Below the pieces are notes generated by a model that was given only the letters and a program-made list of their open reading frames with translations, ran no database searches and had not been told where the DNA came from. DNA of 64,000 bases, from assembly GCA_024103005.1 (NCBI GenBank), contig JAGFJA010000021.1:124001-188000 (forward strand), written 5' to 3'. The translations under genes were made by a program, and so were the position numbers. The stretch is from Saprospiraceae bacterium. Its GTDB lineage: Bacteria; Bacteroidota; Bacteroidia; Chitinophagales; Saprospiraceae. This document shows, one piece after another, positions 53,642 to 62,178 of this stretch (within the stretch, counting starts at the first letter, position 1; every line of letters begins with the position of its first letter).

Positions 53642-55275
53642 TATACCTGAATGACGCCCGGGTTAAACTTTTCAATTGGTGCATGATTAGCAGCTTCAAT
53701 GCCCATACTTATCCAGGTTCTGGTATCTTTGGGATCAATAATAGCATCCACCCATAGTCTTGAAGCGGCATAATAGGGAGTTGTCTGGTTGTCGTATTTT
53801 GACTTTATTTTTTCAAAATATTCTTTTTCAAATTCGGGATCAATTGTTTTTCCTTTAGCTTTCAGGGCTGACATCTCTATTTGCAATAACACCTTGGCAG
53901 CCTGTGCACCGCCCATTACGGCAATCTTAGCAGTAGGCCAAGCGACGATCAAGCGCGGATCATAGGCTTTACCACACATAGCGTAATTACCTGCTCCGTA
54001 GCTGTTTCCCATTACTACAGTGAATTTTGGAACTGTGGAATTTGAAACGGCATTGACCATCTTGGCACCGTCTGCAATGATACCTCCATGTTCAGAACGA
54101 CTGCCAACCATAAAGCCGGTAACATCATGCAGAAAGACAAGGGGTATCTTTTTTTGATTGCAATTCATAATAAATCTGGCAGCCTTATCCGCTGAATCGC
54201 TGTAAATGACTCCGCCAAACTGCATTTCTCCCTTTCTTGTTTTAATCACTTCGCGGTTATTTGCCACTATGCCGACAGCCCAGCCATCTATTCTGGCATA
54301 AGCACAAATAATGGTCCTTCCGTAGTTCTCTTTATAATAAGTCAAGTCCGAATTATCTACCAATCGTTCCAGCACCTCAATGGTATTGTATGGTTTGCCT
54401 CGATCATCCGGGATAATTTCAACGATTTCTTCCGGATTTTTCTTTGGCTGAATAGGCTTAACCCTGTCAAATCCGGTTAACTCCGGAGAACCAAACTTTT
54501 CGACAAGGCTTCTGATTGTTGCAATACAGGTTTTATCATCAGGAACGTTATAATCGGTAATTCCACTTATTTCTGTCGTTGTAACAGCTCCTCCTAAGGT
54601 TTCTTTATCGATATCTTCACCTATGGCAGCTTTGACGAGGTAGGGTCCGGCCAGGAAAATAGAACCCTGACCATCCACAATCAGAGCTTCATCACTCATA
54701 ATTGGAAGATAGGCACCTCCGGCAACACAACTTCCCATAATTGCAGCAATCTGAGGGATACCCATTGAAGACATCCTGGCATTGTTTCTGAAAATCCGTC
54801 CGAAATGCTCTTTATCCGGGAAGATTTCATCCTGCATCGGCAGAAAAACTCCGGCACTATCCACTAAATAAATTATTGGTATTCGGTTTTCCATGCTGAT
54901 TTCTTGCCCCCTTAAATTCTTTTTACCTGTTATCGGGAACCAGGCACCTGCCTTTACAGTAGGGTCATTTGCAACTACAAGGACCAAACGGGAATGAACA
55001 TAACCCATAAAGATAATAACTCCTCCGGCAGGGCAGCCGCCATGTTCAGAATACATTTCATATCCTGCAAAAGCACCTATTTCAATAGATGGTTTATCCT
55101 TATCCAATAATAAAGCAACTCTTTCTCTAGCAGGCAATTTATTTTCAGCTTTTATTTTCTGAATTTTCTTTTCACCGCCGCCTGCATATATTGCTTCTAA
55201 ACGACGTTGCATGGCACTAATCTCCATCCGGATGTTATCGGCACTCAACTCTTTTTGTATATCTATTTTCTTCAT
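53641..55275 (-). CDS. Acyl-CoA carboxylase beta subunit (methylcrotonyl-CoA carboxylase type)
   Basis: A 544-residue carboxyltransferase subunit. It has the crotonase-like double fold with IYLVDSAGVFLPMQDEIFPD, AAIMGSCVAGGAYLPIMSDE and, in the second half, VFLHDVTGFMVGS and VVMGNSYGAGNYAMCGKAYDPRLIVAWP. The DSAGVFLP.Q..IFPD pattern is the mark of MccB-type subunits used in leucine breakdown, in contrast to the PccB-type gene at 35181. I take the ATG giving MKKIDIQKEL; the frame extends 24 codons upstream without a convincing start. The biotin-carrying alpha subunit is not in the window. The close link to an RNA methyltransferase gene seems incidental. Confidence 0.88.
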   Translation of the reverse strand: MKKIDIQKELSADNIRMEISAMQRRLEAIYAGGGEKKIQKIKAENKLPARERVALLLDKDKPSIEIGAFAGYEMYSEHGGCPAGGVIIFMGYVHSRLVLVVANDPTVKAGAWFPITGKKNLRGQEISMENRIPIIYLVDSAGVFLPMQDEIFPDKEHFGRIFRNNARMSSMGIPQIAAIMGSCVAGGAYLPIMSDEALIVDGQGSIFLAGPYLVKAAIGEDIDKETLGGAVTTTEISGITDYNVPDDKTCIATIRSLVEKFGSPELTGFDRVKPIQPKKNPEEIVEIIPDDRGKPYNTIEVLERLVDNSDLTYYKENYGRTIICAYARIDGWAVGIVANNREVIKTRKGEMQFGGVIYSDSADKAARFIMNCNQKKIPLVFLHDVTGFMVGSRSEHGGIIADGAKMVNAVSNSTVPKFTVVMGNSYGAGNYAMCGKAYDPRLIVAWPTAKIAVMGGAQAAKVLLQIEMSALKAKGKTIDPEFEKEYFEKIKSKYDNQTTPYYAASRLWVDAIIDPKDTRTWISMGIEAANHAPIEKFNPGVIQV

Positions 55276-55490
55276 TTCAACTGAATATCTTTCAAAATAT
55301 AATTCATTAATAACAAGAGTGTTTAAAAGTTTCAAATTTAAAATCAACTTCTACTTACTTTACCATCGTGGTTAAAATAAAGTTGTAATTCGGGCTAATT
55401 TAGGATTAATTTTGCTTCTCTTTAAAATTTATCCCGATTTGTAATATTGAAAATCTATTTTTGCATCAATAGAACTTAAAAAATCAATGT

Positions 55491-56117
55491 ATGTATAAAC
55501 CATATATTGTTGGGATTACAGGAGGTAGCGGTTCCGGCAAGACAACTTTTTTAAGAAAACTTTCTGAAAGTTATTCAAGTAAAGAGATCTGTGTCCTTTC
55601 AATGGACAATTATTATAAACCCAGGACGCAGCAAGTTTTTGACGAAAATGGGGTTCAGAACTTTGACATGGTTGAATCTATTGACACACAGTCATTTTTT
55701 AAGGACATAGTTCGCCTGATCAGCGGAGAAACCATCGAAAAAGAAGAATATACCTTTAATAACAGTCAGGTAAAGCCCCGAATTATCCACATTGCTCCGG
55801 CTCCTATCATGATACTTGAAGGCCTTTTTATCATGCACATGAAAGACCTGCGCTCCCTGCTCGACCTGAAAGTTTATATTGAGGCTAAGGATGCATTAAA
55901 AATAATTAGACGGATTAAAAGAGATCAAAATGAAAGAAATTACCCGCTGGAAGATGTACTATACCGCTATGAATCACATGTACTCCCTTCCTATGAAAAT
56001 TATATTTTCCCCTATAGAAATGATGTGGATATAATCGTCAACAACAATGGAAATACAGATGCTGTCCTTAAAATATTAAGAAATCATTTCGATATTCTAA
56101 TAGAGCAAAGTAAATAA
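55491..56117 (+). CDS. udk: Uridine kinase
   Basis: Phosphorylates uridine and cytidine to UMP and CMP in pyrimidine salvage. The 208-residue protein has the Walker A motif GGSGSGKTT (9-17), VLSMDNYYKPR with the substrate-contacting Asp-Tyr-Tyr, IMILEGLFIMH, and IRRIKRDQNERNY, the arginine-rich lid. The size matches E. coli Udk (213 residues). Starts at ATG 55491, followed 25 bases later by the purK-purE pair on the same strand, so a three-gene nucleotide operon is likely. A possible -7 element TATTTTTG lies at 55456-55463 with TTTG 14 bases before it, slightly too close for the usual spacing. Confidence 0.93.
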   Translation: MYKPYIVGITGGSGSGKTTFLRKLSESYSSKEICVLSMDNYYKPRTQQVFDENGVQNFDMVESIDTQSFFKDIVRLISGETIEKEEYTFNNSQVKPRIIHIAPAPIMILEGLFIMHMKDLRSLLDLKVYIEAKDALKIIRRIKRDQNERNYPLEDVLYRYESHVLPSYENYIFPYRNDVDIIVNNNGNTDAVLKILRNHFDILIEQSK

Positions 56118-56142
56118 TATATTGATCTAATTATTTGAAGCC

Positions 56143-57285
56143 ATGCTGAAAAAAATAGGAATTTTGGGAGGAGGACAATTGGGAAGAATGCTCCAAGAGG
56201 TAGCTCAAAAGATGAATTTGCCTGTGTGGTGCATGGACAAAACCAAAGATTCTCCGGCAGCATTATTTCGAGACTTCTTTGTTCAGGGGGATATTTTAAA
56301 TTACGATGACGTTATAAATTTTAGTGCAGATAAAGATATCATTACGGTCGAAATAGAACATGTCAACCTTGATGCATTGAAAGAACTAGAGTCACAAGGA
56401 AAAGAAGTTCATCCGAATCCGCATGCCTTAGGTATCATCAAAAATAAAAATAAGCAAAAAGAATTTTATTCTGACTTGGGCATTCCGGTGCCTATTTACT
56501 GGAATTTTTCAGATAAAAATGAAGCTTTGGAAATCTTCAGTCAGTGGCGGGATAAAGTACCCTTTATTTACAAATCAGCAGAGATGGGCTATGACGGTAA
56601 AGGTGTACGAACCATACGTTTGCAGCAAGATGTTGAAGATTTAGACAATGTCGCCGGATCTTTTGAGGAAAAAATTAATATAGAAATTGAAGTTGCTGTT
56701 ATGATTGCCAGGTCGACCAATGGCAAATATGTCATCTATCCTCCGGTAGGCATGTATTTTGACGAAGGCAACCATATCCTCTCTGAAGTGCATTACCCTA
56801 TACAATTATCTTCCGATTGGATTGCTCAAATGAATGACATCGCCGTAAAAGTTACCGAATCACTTAATATTTGCGGATTATGTGCCTTTGAGTTTTTCAT
56901 AACGACTCAGGGGCAGGTTATTTTAAATGAAATTGCACCAAGACCTCACAATAGCATGCATATTTCGATGAATAATGCTGTGTGCAGCCAGTTTGAACAA
57001 CACATAAGAGCAATATCCGGATTGCCCCTTGGAAGTCCTGTCATGGACAAGAAAGGCATCATGTACAACATCATCGGCAAGGACACTGACTTCGGCCCGA
57101 CCAATTGGATAGGTTGGGAAAATGTATTGGGCATGGAAAATGTATTTATTCATCTCTATGGAAAATCGGTGATCAAACCTGCCCGAAAGATGGGACATAT
57201 TAACATAGTCGGGGAAGGTTTCACTCAATTGAAAGAAAAGCTACACATCATCAAAGACCAATTTAAAAACAATAATAATGGATAA
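56143..57285 (+). CDS. purK: 5-(Carboxyamino)imidazole ribonucleotide synthase
   Basis: ATP-dependent carboxylation of AIR to N5-CAIR in purine synthesis. The 380-residue ATP-grasp protein begins KKIGILGGGQLGRMLQ, and has ITVEIEHVNLDAL, KSAEMGYDGKGVRT, INIEIEVAVMIAR, and the metal-binding ILNEIAPRPHNSMH, all characteristic of PurK. Its last eight bases overlap the purE start, so the pair that makes CAIR through N5-CAIR is translationally coupled. Length is in the usual range (355-390). Confidence 0.95.
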   Translation: MLKKIGILGGGQLGRMLQEVAQKMNLPVWCMDKTKDSPAALFRDFFVQGDILNYDDVINFSADKDIITVEIEHVNLDALKELESQGKEVHPNPHALGIIKNKNKQKEFYSDLGIPVPIYWNFSDKNEALEIFSQWRDKVPFIYKSAEMGYDGKGVRTIRLQQDVEDLDNVAGSFEEKINIEIEVAVMIARSTNGKYVIYPPVGMYFDEGNHILSEVHYPIQLSSDWIAQMNDIAVKVTESLNICGLCAFEFFITTQGQVILNEIAPRPHNSMHISMNNAVCSQFEQHIRAISGLPLGSPVMDKKGIMYNIIGKDTDFGPTNWIGWENVLGMENVFIHLYGKSVIKPARKMGHINIVGEGFTQLKEKLHIIKDQFKNNNNG

Positions 57286-57766
57286 GAACACTCCTCTGGT
57301 CAGTATTATTATGGGCAGTGACAGCGACTGGTCTGTCATGTCAGAAGCTTCAGTCATCTTAAAACAATTTGGTATTCCATATGAAGCAATGGTTGTTTCT
57401 GCTCACAGAACTCCCAAATGGATGTATGATTTCGCTACTAATGCCTGCAATCGAGGCATCAGGGTAGTAATCGCAGGAGCAGGAGGCGCGGCGCATTTGC
57501 CAGGCATGGTGGCAAGTCTGACTACATTGCCGGTAATAGGTGTCCCAATTAAATCCTCCAATTCTATTGACGGATGGGATTCCATTTTATCTATTCTGCA
57601 AATGCCCGGAGGCGTTCCGGTAGCAACTGTTGCACTCAATGGCGCAAAAAATGCAGGAATTTTGGCCGCTCAAATCATCGGTTCAACTGATAAGGAGATC
57701 AGCCAACTCATCCGAGAATATAAAAACCAAATGGAAACAGCAGTTCTACAGAAGAAGCTAGAATAA
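57278..57766 (+). CDS. purE: N5-carboxyaminoimidazole ribonucleotide mutase
   Basis: Moves the carboxyl group of N5-CAIR to give CAIR, the step after PurK. The 162-residue protein has the class I PurE signatures: IIMGSDSDWSVM, VSAHRTPKWMYDFA with the catalytic His, VIAGAGGAAHLPGM, and GVPIKSSNSIDGWDSILSILQMPGGVPVATV. It overlaps purK by eight bases. Downstream, a nested inverted repeat (57782-57830) lies between it and the convergent malic enzyme gene but has no T-run. Confidence 0.96.
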   Translation: MDKNTPLVSIIMGSDSDWSVMSEASVILKQFGIPYEAMVVSAHRTPKWMYDFATNACNRGIRVVIAGAGGAAHLPGMVASLTTLPVIGVPIKSSNSIDGWDSILSILQMPGGVPVATVALNGAKNAGILAAQIIGSTDKEISQLIREYKNQMETAVLQKKLE

Positions 57767-57842
57767 TTGCTACCATAAAACCGTGAATGACCAAAGGAAA
57801 CTTCCGACCCTTCAAACGGAAAGATTCACGAGGTCAAATTAT

Positions 57843-59045
57843 TCAGAATCCATAAATCTGTTTAAGATTCCACTCTTGCATGGCAGCCTTTCGCACAGCT
57901 TCCGCTACCTTGTATGCAACTTGCTCGTTCAGCGTGGCAGGAATAATATAATCATGTCGTGGCTCATCTACACAGTCTGCAATAGCATAAGCTGCTGCCA
58001 GCTTCATTGACGGTGATATCTGAGGCGCTCTGACATCCAAGGCACCTCTGAAGATACCAGGGAAACCGAGAACGTTGTTTACCTGGTTAGGCAGGTCGCT
58101 CCTTCCTGTACCGACTATTGCTGCCCCACCTTTCAGAGCTTCATCCGGCATGATTTCAGGTATAGGATTTGCCAGGGCAAAAATGATGTTATCCTTATTC
58201 ATGGTGGCAATATCATCCCTGGTCAGCAGGTTGGCACTACTAACACCGATAAAAACGTCAGCTCCCTTGATGGCATCTTTTACACTTCCTTTTTTATTTT
58301 CAAAATTTGAAAAACTCAGCAGTGATTTTTTTACCTCCGTAAGATCGGTACGATCTCTGTGGATAATTCCTTTTGTGTCGCAAAGGATAATTTCCTTAAC
58401 GGGCTGACAAACGTTGCTTTTAAACTGATCAACGCACCTCAATAACCTTGCAATGGCAATCCCGGCCGCCCCGGCACCATTGATAACAACCTTCATCTCC
58501 GACAAGGATTTTCCGACAAGTTTGGCAGCATTAATCAAACCGGCGAGTGTCACCACTGCTGTTCCGTGCTGATCGTCATGAAATACGGGAATTCCCAGAT
58601 CCTGAAGAGCAGTTTCTATCTCAAGACAACGAGGCGCACTGATGTCCTCCAGATTGATTCCGCCAAAGACCGGCGCTATCCTTCTTACTGTATCAATTAT
58701 TTCCCGGGTATCCTGCGTATCAAGACAAATCGGAAAGGCATTAATCTGAGCAAAACGCTTAAAGAGCATTGCCTTGCCCTCCATGACAGGTATGGCTGCG
58801 GCGGGGCCTATATTACCAAGCCCAAGTACAGCTGAACCATCGGTAACGATAGCTACGGTATTCCCTTTTAGGGTATATTCATATACAGATGTCGGATCTT
58901 TTTCAATCTCGAGGCAAGGAGCTGCCACACCGGGGGAATATACCAATGATAAATCTTCGTTATTCTTTATGGTAAACTTGGATTGTACGGATACCTTCCC
59001 CTTTAATTGCTTATGTAAAAAAAGCGCTTCTTTAAAATAATCCAT
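57843..59045 (-). CDS. NAD(P)-dependent malic enzyme, short form
   Basis: Oxidative decarboxylation of malate to pyruvate. The 400-residue protein has VYSPGVAAPCLEI, the conserved VTDGSAVLGLGNIGPAA, MLFKRFAQINAFPICLDT, HDDQHGTAVVTLAGL and the nucleotide-binding VINGAGAAGIAIARLL. It corresponds to the N-terminal catalytic part of E. coli MaeB; the phosphotransacetylase-like C-terminal half (about 330 residues) is absent. This short form is common in bacteria, though many Bacteroidota carry the long one. Cofactor choice (NAD or NADP) cannot be decided here. It follows the LOG-family gene by nine bases, so they are co-transcribed. Confidence 0.93.
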   Translation of the reverse strand: MDYFKEALFLHKQLKGKVSVQSKFTIKNNEDLSLVYSPGVAAPCLEIEKDPTSVYEYTLKGNTVAIVTDGSAVLGLGNIGPAAAIPVMEGKAMLFKRFAQINAFPICLDTQDTREIIDTVRRIAPVFGGINLEDISAPRCLEIETALQDLGIPVFHDDQHGTAVVTLAGLINAAKLVGKSLSEMKVVINGAGAAGIAIARLLRCVDQFKSNVCQPVKEIILCDTKGIIHRDRTDLTEVKKSLLSFSNFENKKGSVKDAIKGADVFIGVSSANLLTRDDIATMNKDNIIFALANPIPEIMPDEALKGGAAIVGTGRSDLPNQVNNVLGFPGIFRGALDVRAPQISPSMKLAAAYAIADCVDEPRHDYIIPATLNEQVAYKVAEAVRKAAMQEWNLKQIYGF

Positions 59046-59054
59046 ATTTCTTAA

Positions 59055-59777
59055 TTATAATTCGTAATTCGGTCTCAACCTGACCTGCTTCTCACCTTCG
59101 TAATAATCATTAATAATGCTTACAACTTCTTCGATATCGTCCGTACTCGGCATTAAATCCAGATCAATAGGATTGATATTTCCCTCCTGCTCCCCCATCA
59201 CTTCTTTTATCCACATTTTTAATCCGGCCCAATATTGTGTACCGAACAAAACGACAGGCACCTTGCTGATTTTATTGGTTTGCATCAGTGTCAACACCTC
59301 AAACATCTCGTCCATCGTCCCAAACCCGCCCGGAAGCACAACAAAGGCTTGTGCATACTTTACAAACATCACCTTTCTGACAAAAAAGAATCGGTGATCA
59401 AGATTCTTATCCGGATCTATGTAAGGATTATGATTTTGTTCAAAAGGCAATTCAATATTCAGACCCACAGAGAGACCGTTGTTTTCATATGCTCCCTTAT
59501 TCCCCGCCTCCATAATACCGGGACCACCACCGGTTATGATTCCATAACCTTCATCAGTCAATCTCTTGGCAATTTTTTCCGCACTTTCATAATATCTGGA
59601 TCCTGGCTTTGTTCTGGCTGAACCAAAAATAGAAACACAAGGACCGATTCTGTTTAATGTTTCAAATCCATCCACAAATTCAGAAATAACCTTAAACAAC
59701 GTCCAGGAATTCTCACCTTTGACGATATTCCATTGTTTCATGCTTCTGGGCTGTCGTACACTTTCTTCTTCTTTCAT
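59055..59777 (-). CDS. LOG-family (TIGR00730) protein, putative cytokinin riboside 5'-monophosphate phosphoribohydrolase
   Basis: A 240-residue Rossmann-fold protein with VSIFGSARTKPGSRYYESA, ITGGGPGIMEAGNKGA (82-96) and the signature PGGFGTMDE (149-157). Proteins with this PGGxGTxxE motif were long called lysine decarboxylases but members tested remove ribose-5'-phosphate from N6-modified AMP or related nucleotides. The physiological substrate in Bacteroidota is not known. It is the upstream partner of the malic enzyme gene; a 204-base AT-rich gap without features separates it from radA. Confidence 0.9.
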   Translation of the reverse strand: MKEEESVRQPRSMKQWNIVKGENSWTLFKVISEFVDGFETLNRIGPCVSIFGSARTKPGSRYYESAEKIAKRLTDEGYGIITGGGPGIMEAGNKGAYENNGLSVGLNIELPFEQNHNPYIDPDKNLDHRFFFVRKVMFVKYAQAFVVLPGGFGTMDEMFEVLTLMQTNKISKVPVVLFGTQYWAGLKMWIKEVMGEQEGNINPIDLDLMPSTDDIEEVVSIINDYYEGEKQVRLRPNYEL

Positions 59778-59981
59778 ATTTATTTCAAATTTTACCGAAA
59801 AAACTGATTATCAAACGGTTCCTTTGACTTTTTAAGCCATAAAACCATAAATCAGCAAGCAATCAAAACTTTGTTTCATCTACTTAGGAAAATAACAAAC
59901 TGACAAATGTAACCAATTATAAAAATATATGAACTATTTCATTAATCCATACAACAGGAAAAAGACTCTATGCTGACAAGT

Positions 59982-61352
59982 CTAACTAAATAAATCAAGC
60001 AATTCTTCAACCTTGACGATTTGAATAATCTGAATTTTGTGGTGATGTGTATTGCTTAATTTTGAATATTTTGAAATAAAGACTGTTTCAAGTCCCATTC
60101 TTTCGGCTTCCATCAATTTCTGGTCCACTTTTTGCACAGGTCGCACCTCTCCGCTAAGTCCTATCTCTCCGACAAAAGCCATACCTTTCGGTACGGCGAC
60201 ATTTTGTAAAGAAGAAATAATAGACGCCGCAAGTGCCAGATCAACAGCCGGATCATCCACTTTAATACCTCCGGCTACATTAAGGAAGACGTCATTAAAT
60301 CCTAGTGGCAATGAGCATTTTTTCTCTAAAACTGCAAGCAACATATTCATCCGCCGGGAATCATATCCGGTGGCAGATCGTTGCGGAGTACCATAAACTG
60401 CGCGTGTCACCAGTGCCTGAACCTCCAGTAAAAATGTCCTGGAGCCCTCACCCACAATTCCTAAGGCATTACCACTGTAACGGTCATGCCCAAATCCTGA
60501 CAAAACATCACTCGGATTGGTTACAGGCCGCAGACCACTTTCTATCATCTCATATATTCCTATTTCATCTGTTGAGCCAAAACGATTCTTCCTGGCTCTC
60601 AACAGACGATATGCATAATGCCTGTCTCCTTCAAAGTACAGGACTGTATCTACAATATGCTCAAGTAGCTTGGGTCCTGCAAGGTCTCCATCTTTGGTTA
60701 TGTGACCTATGATGATGATTGCAACGTTATTTGCCTTGGCATATCGCTGTAATTCAGCAGCACTTTCCCTGATCTGAGGTATGCTACCTGCCGAACTATC
60801 TACCTGTTCAATAAACATCGTCTGAATACTGTCAAGTACAATTACAGATGGTTTAAGTACCTCTGCCTGCCTCAAAATAGTAGTAATTTCTGTCTCTCCG
60901 TAAATAAAACACTCTCCTGAAACAGGACTGATACGGTCAGCCCGCATCTTTATTTGCTCTTCACTTTCCTCTCCTGAAACATACAAAATACGAGTATCCA
61001 CCATCATAGCAGATTGTAAAACAAGGGTTGATTTACCAATACCGGGATGCCCACCTATCAATATAACACTCCCTGGTACTATCCCTCCACCTAAAACCCT
61101 GTCAAATTCCGGATCCCGTGTAGATATTCGCCGATAACTTCCTGATTTAATCTCTTGCAATAGCTTGGGCTTTTCCGAAACTTTAGCTCCGGAATCCTGA
61201 TACCAATTGCCTTTATTCTTATTGGAAGAGGGTGCAGAAATAACTTCTTCCTGAAAAGTATTCCATTCTCCGCAAGTATTGCATTTTCCCATCCATTTTG
61301 GGGATTGAGCCCCACAGTTACTGCAAATAAATATGGTTTTAATTTTTGCCAA
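59982..61352 (-). CDS. radA: DNA repair protein RadA
   Basis: RecA-like helicase that processes recombination intermediates. The 456-residue protein has the complete RadA layout: an N-terminal C4 zinc finger (Cys10, Cys13, Cys24, Cys27; ICSNCGAQSPKWMGKCNTC), a RecA-type ATPase with Walker A GGHPGIGKST (100-109), the RadA-specific KNRFG motif (RKNRFGSTDEIG), and a C-terminal Lon-protease-like domain (FVGEIGLSGEVRPV). The start is TTG: MAKIKTIFICS agrees with the standard RadA N-terminus, and no ATG precedes it in frame nearby. It stands alone, divergent from the DUF454 gene. Confidence 0.95.
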   Translation of the reverse strand: MAKIKTIFICSNCGAQSPKWMGKCNTCGEWNTFQEEVISAPSSNKNKGNWYQDSGAKVSEKPKLLQEIKSGSYRRISTRDPEFDRVLGGGIVPGSVILIGGHPGIGKSTLVLQSAMMVDTRILYVSGEESEEQIKMRADRISPVSGECFIYGETEITTILRQAEVLKPSVIVLDSIQTMFIEQVDSSAGSIPQIRESAAELQRYAKANNVAIIIIGHITKDGDLAGPKLLEHIVDTVLYFEGDRHYAYRLLRARKNRFGSTDEIGIYEMIESGLRPVTNPSDVLSGFGHDRYSGNALGIVGEGSRTFLLEVQALVTRAVYGTPQRSATGYDSRRMNMLLAVLEKKCSLPLGFNDVFLNVAGGIKVDDPAVDLALAASIISSLQNVAVPKGMAFVGEIGLSGEVRPVQKVDQKLMEAERMGLETVFISKYSKLSNTHHHKIQIIQIVKVEELLDLFS

Positions 61353-61577
61353 AAATGCTGTATTTAATTTATGTTTATCCCGGAATTGATTTCAATTCCA
61401 TGTTGCTATTATTAATCTCATGCAATATAGTGTACTTCACAGCAATTATAAAAATAAATTAAATCAGTAAACTTCGACATGAAAATTACAAATAAACAAT
61501 ACAACAATTTTCAGTGTCACGGGGTTTAAAATGGCGTAATTAATAAAGAATAAAGTTCCGGAAAAAAAGAATAAAGA

Positions 61578-61973
61578 ATGGATGAGCGAAAACCGAGAAA
61601 AGTAAATATATTCTGGCTTTCATTGGGGATTATTTCGCTTATTCTAGGTGTCATTGGAATCTTTTTACCGATATTGCCTACAACACCTTTTTTGTTGTTG
61701 ACGGCATATTGCTTTGCAAGAGGGTCGGATAAATTCCATAAATGGTTTACATCAACCGCACTTTACAAAAAGTATATAGAAAACTATGTATTTGAAAGGG
61801 CAATGCACCTGACTCAAAAAATCCAGATCTTCCTCACCGTATTGTCAGTTACAGCCTTAGGCCTTTATTTTATTGAATCACTACCCGTCAGAATGATTCT
61901 CATTACGGTCATTTTAATCCAAATAATCTATCTTACATTTTTTGTAAGGACGAAAAGCAAGTCAGAAAAATAG
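61578..61973 (+). CDS. DUF454 (YbaN-like) inner-membrane protein
   Basis: A 131-residue membrane protein with the DUF454 signature: an N-terminal helix (LSLGIISLILGVIGIFLPILPTTPFLLLTAYCFARGSDKFHKW) containing the LPxLPTTPFLLLxAxCFxRxS pattern, then YIENYVFERAMHLTQK, and two closely spaced C-terminal helices. The function of YbaN is not known. It is transcribed alone, 205 bases before the S24 regulator. Confidence 0.9.
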   Translation: MDERKPRKVNIFWLSLGIISLILGVIGIFLPILPTTPFLLLTAYCFARGSDKFHKWFTSTALYKKYIENYVFERAMHLTQKIQIFLTVLSVTALGLYFIESLPVRMILITVILIQIIYLTFFVRTKSKSEK

Positions 61974-62126
61974 ATCGAACAACAAGAATGTTTAATAACA
62001 ATAAGCAACCTAATGCTATCGACTTTCCCCAAAATTCTGTATTATATATTATTAATTACTCGACCGGTTTAACTATTTTGCGCACATTATCTATTTATTA
62101 AATTATTTGGTAATATACTTATAAAA

Positions 62127-62141
62127 AAAATATAATATTTT
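62127..62141. promoter_or_regulatory. Candidate operator upstream of the S24 regulator
   Basis: A perfect dyad AAAATAT-A-ATATTTT, ending two bases before the TATCTTTG box and 38 bases before the regulator's ATG. Placement between the two promoter elements is what an autorepressor site would show, but AT-rich DNA makes such dyads by chance. Confidence 0.3.
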
Positions 62142-62143
62142 AT

Positions 62144-62151
62144 TATCTTTG
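62144..62151 (+). promoter_or_regulatory. Putative -7 promoter element for the S24 regulator
   Basis: TATCTTTG matches TANNTTTG and lies 27 bases before the ATG at 62179. Confidence 0.45.
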
Positions 62152-62178
62152 AACCTTAATATTACAAATTAAAGAAAT

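Noticed and set aside
57782-57830. Terminator between purE and the malic enzyme gene
   Set aside because: There is a nested inverted repeat (CGTGAAT/ATTCACG with inner TTCCG/CGGAA), but the loop is unpaired over long stretches and no T-run follows on either strand.
59055-59777. Lysine decarboxylase
   Set aside because: An old name for PGGxGTxxE proteins; there is no PLP-binding fold, so LOG family is the right call.
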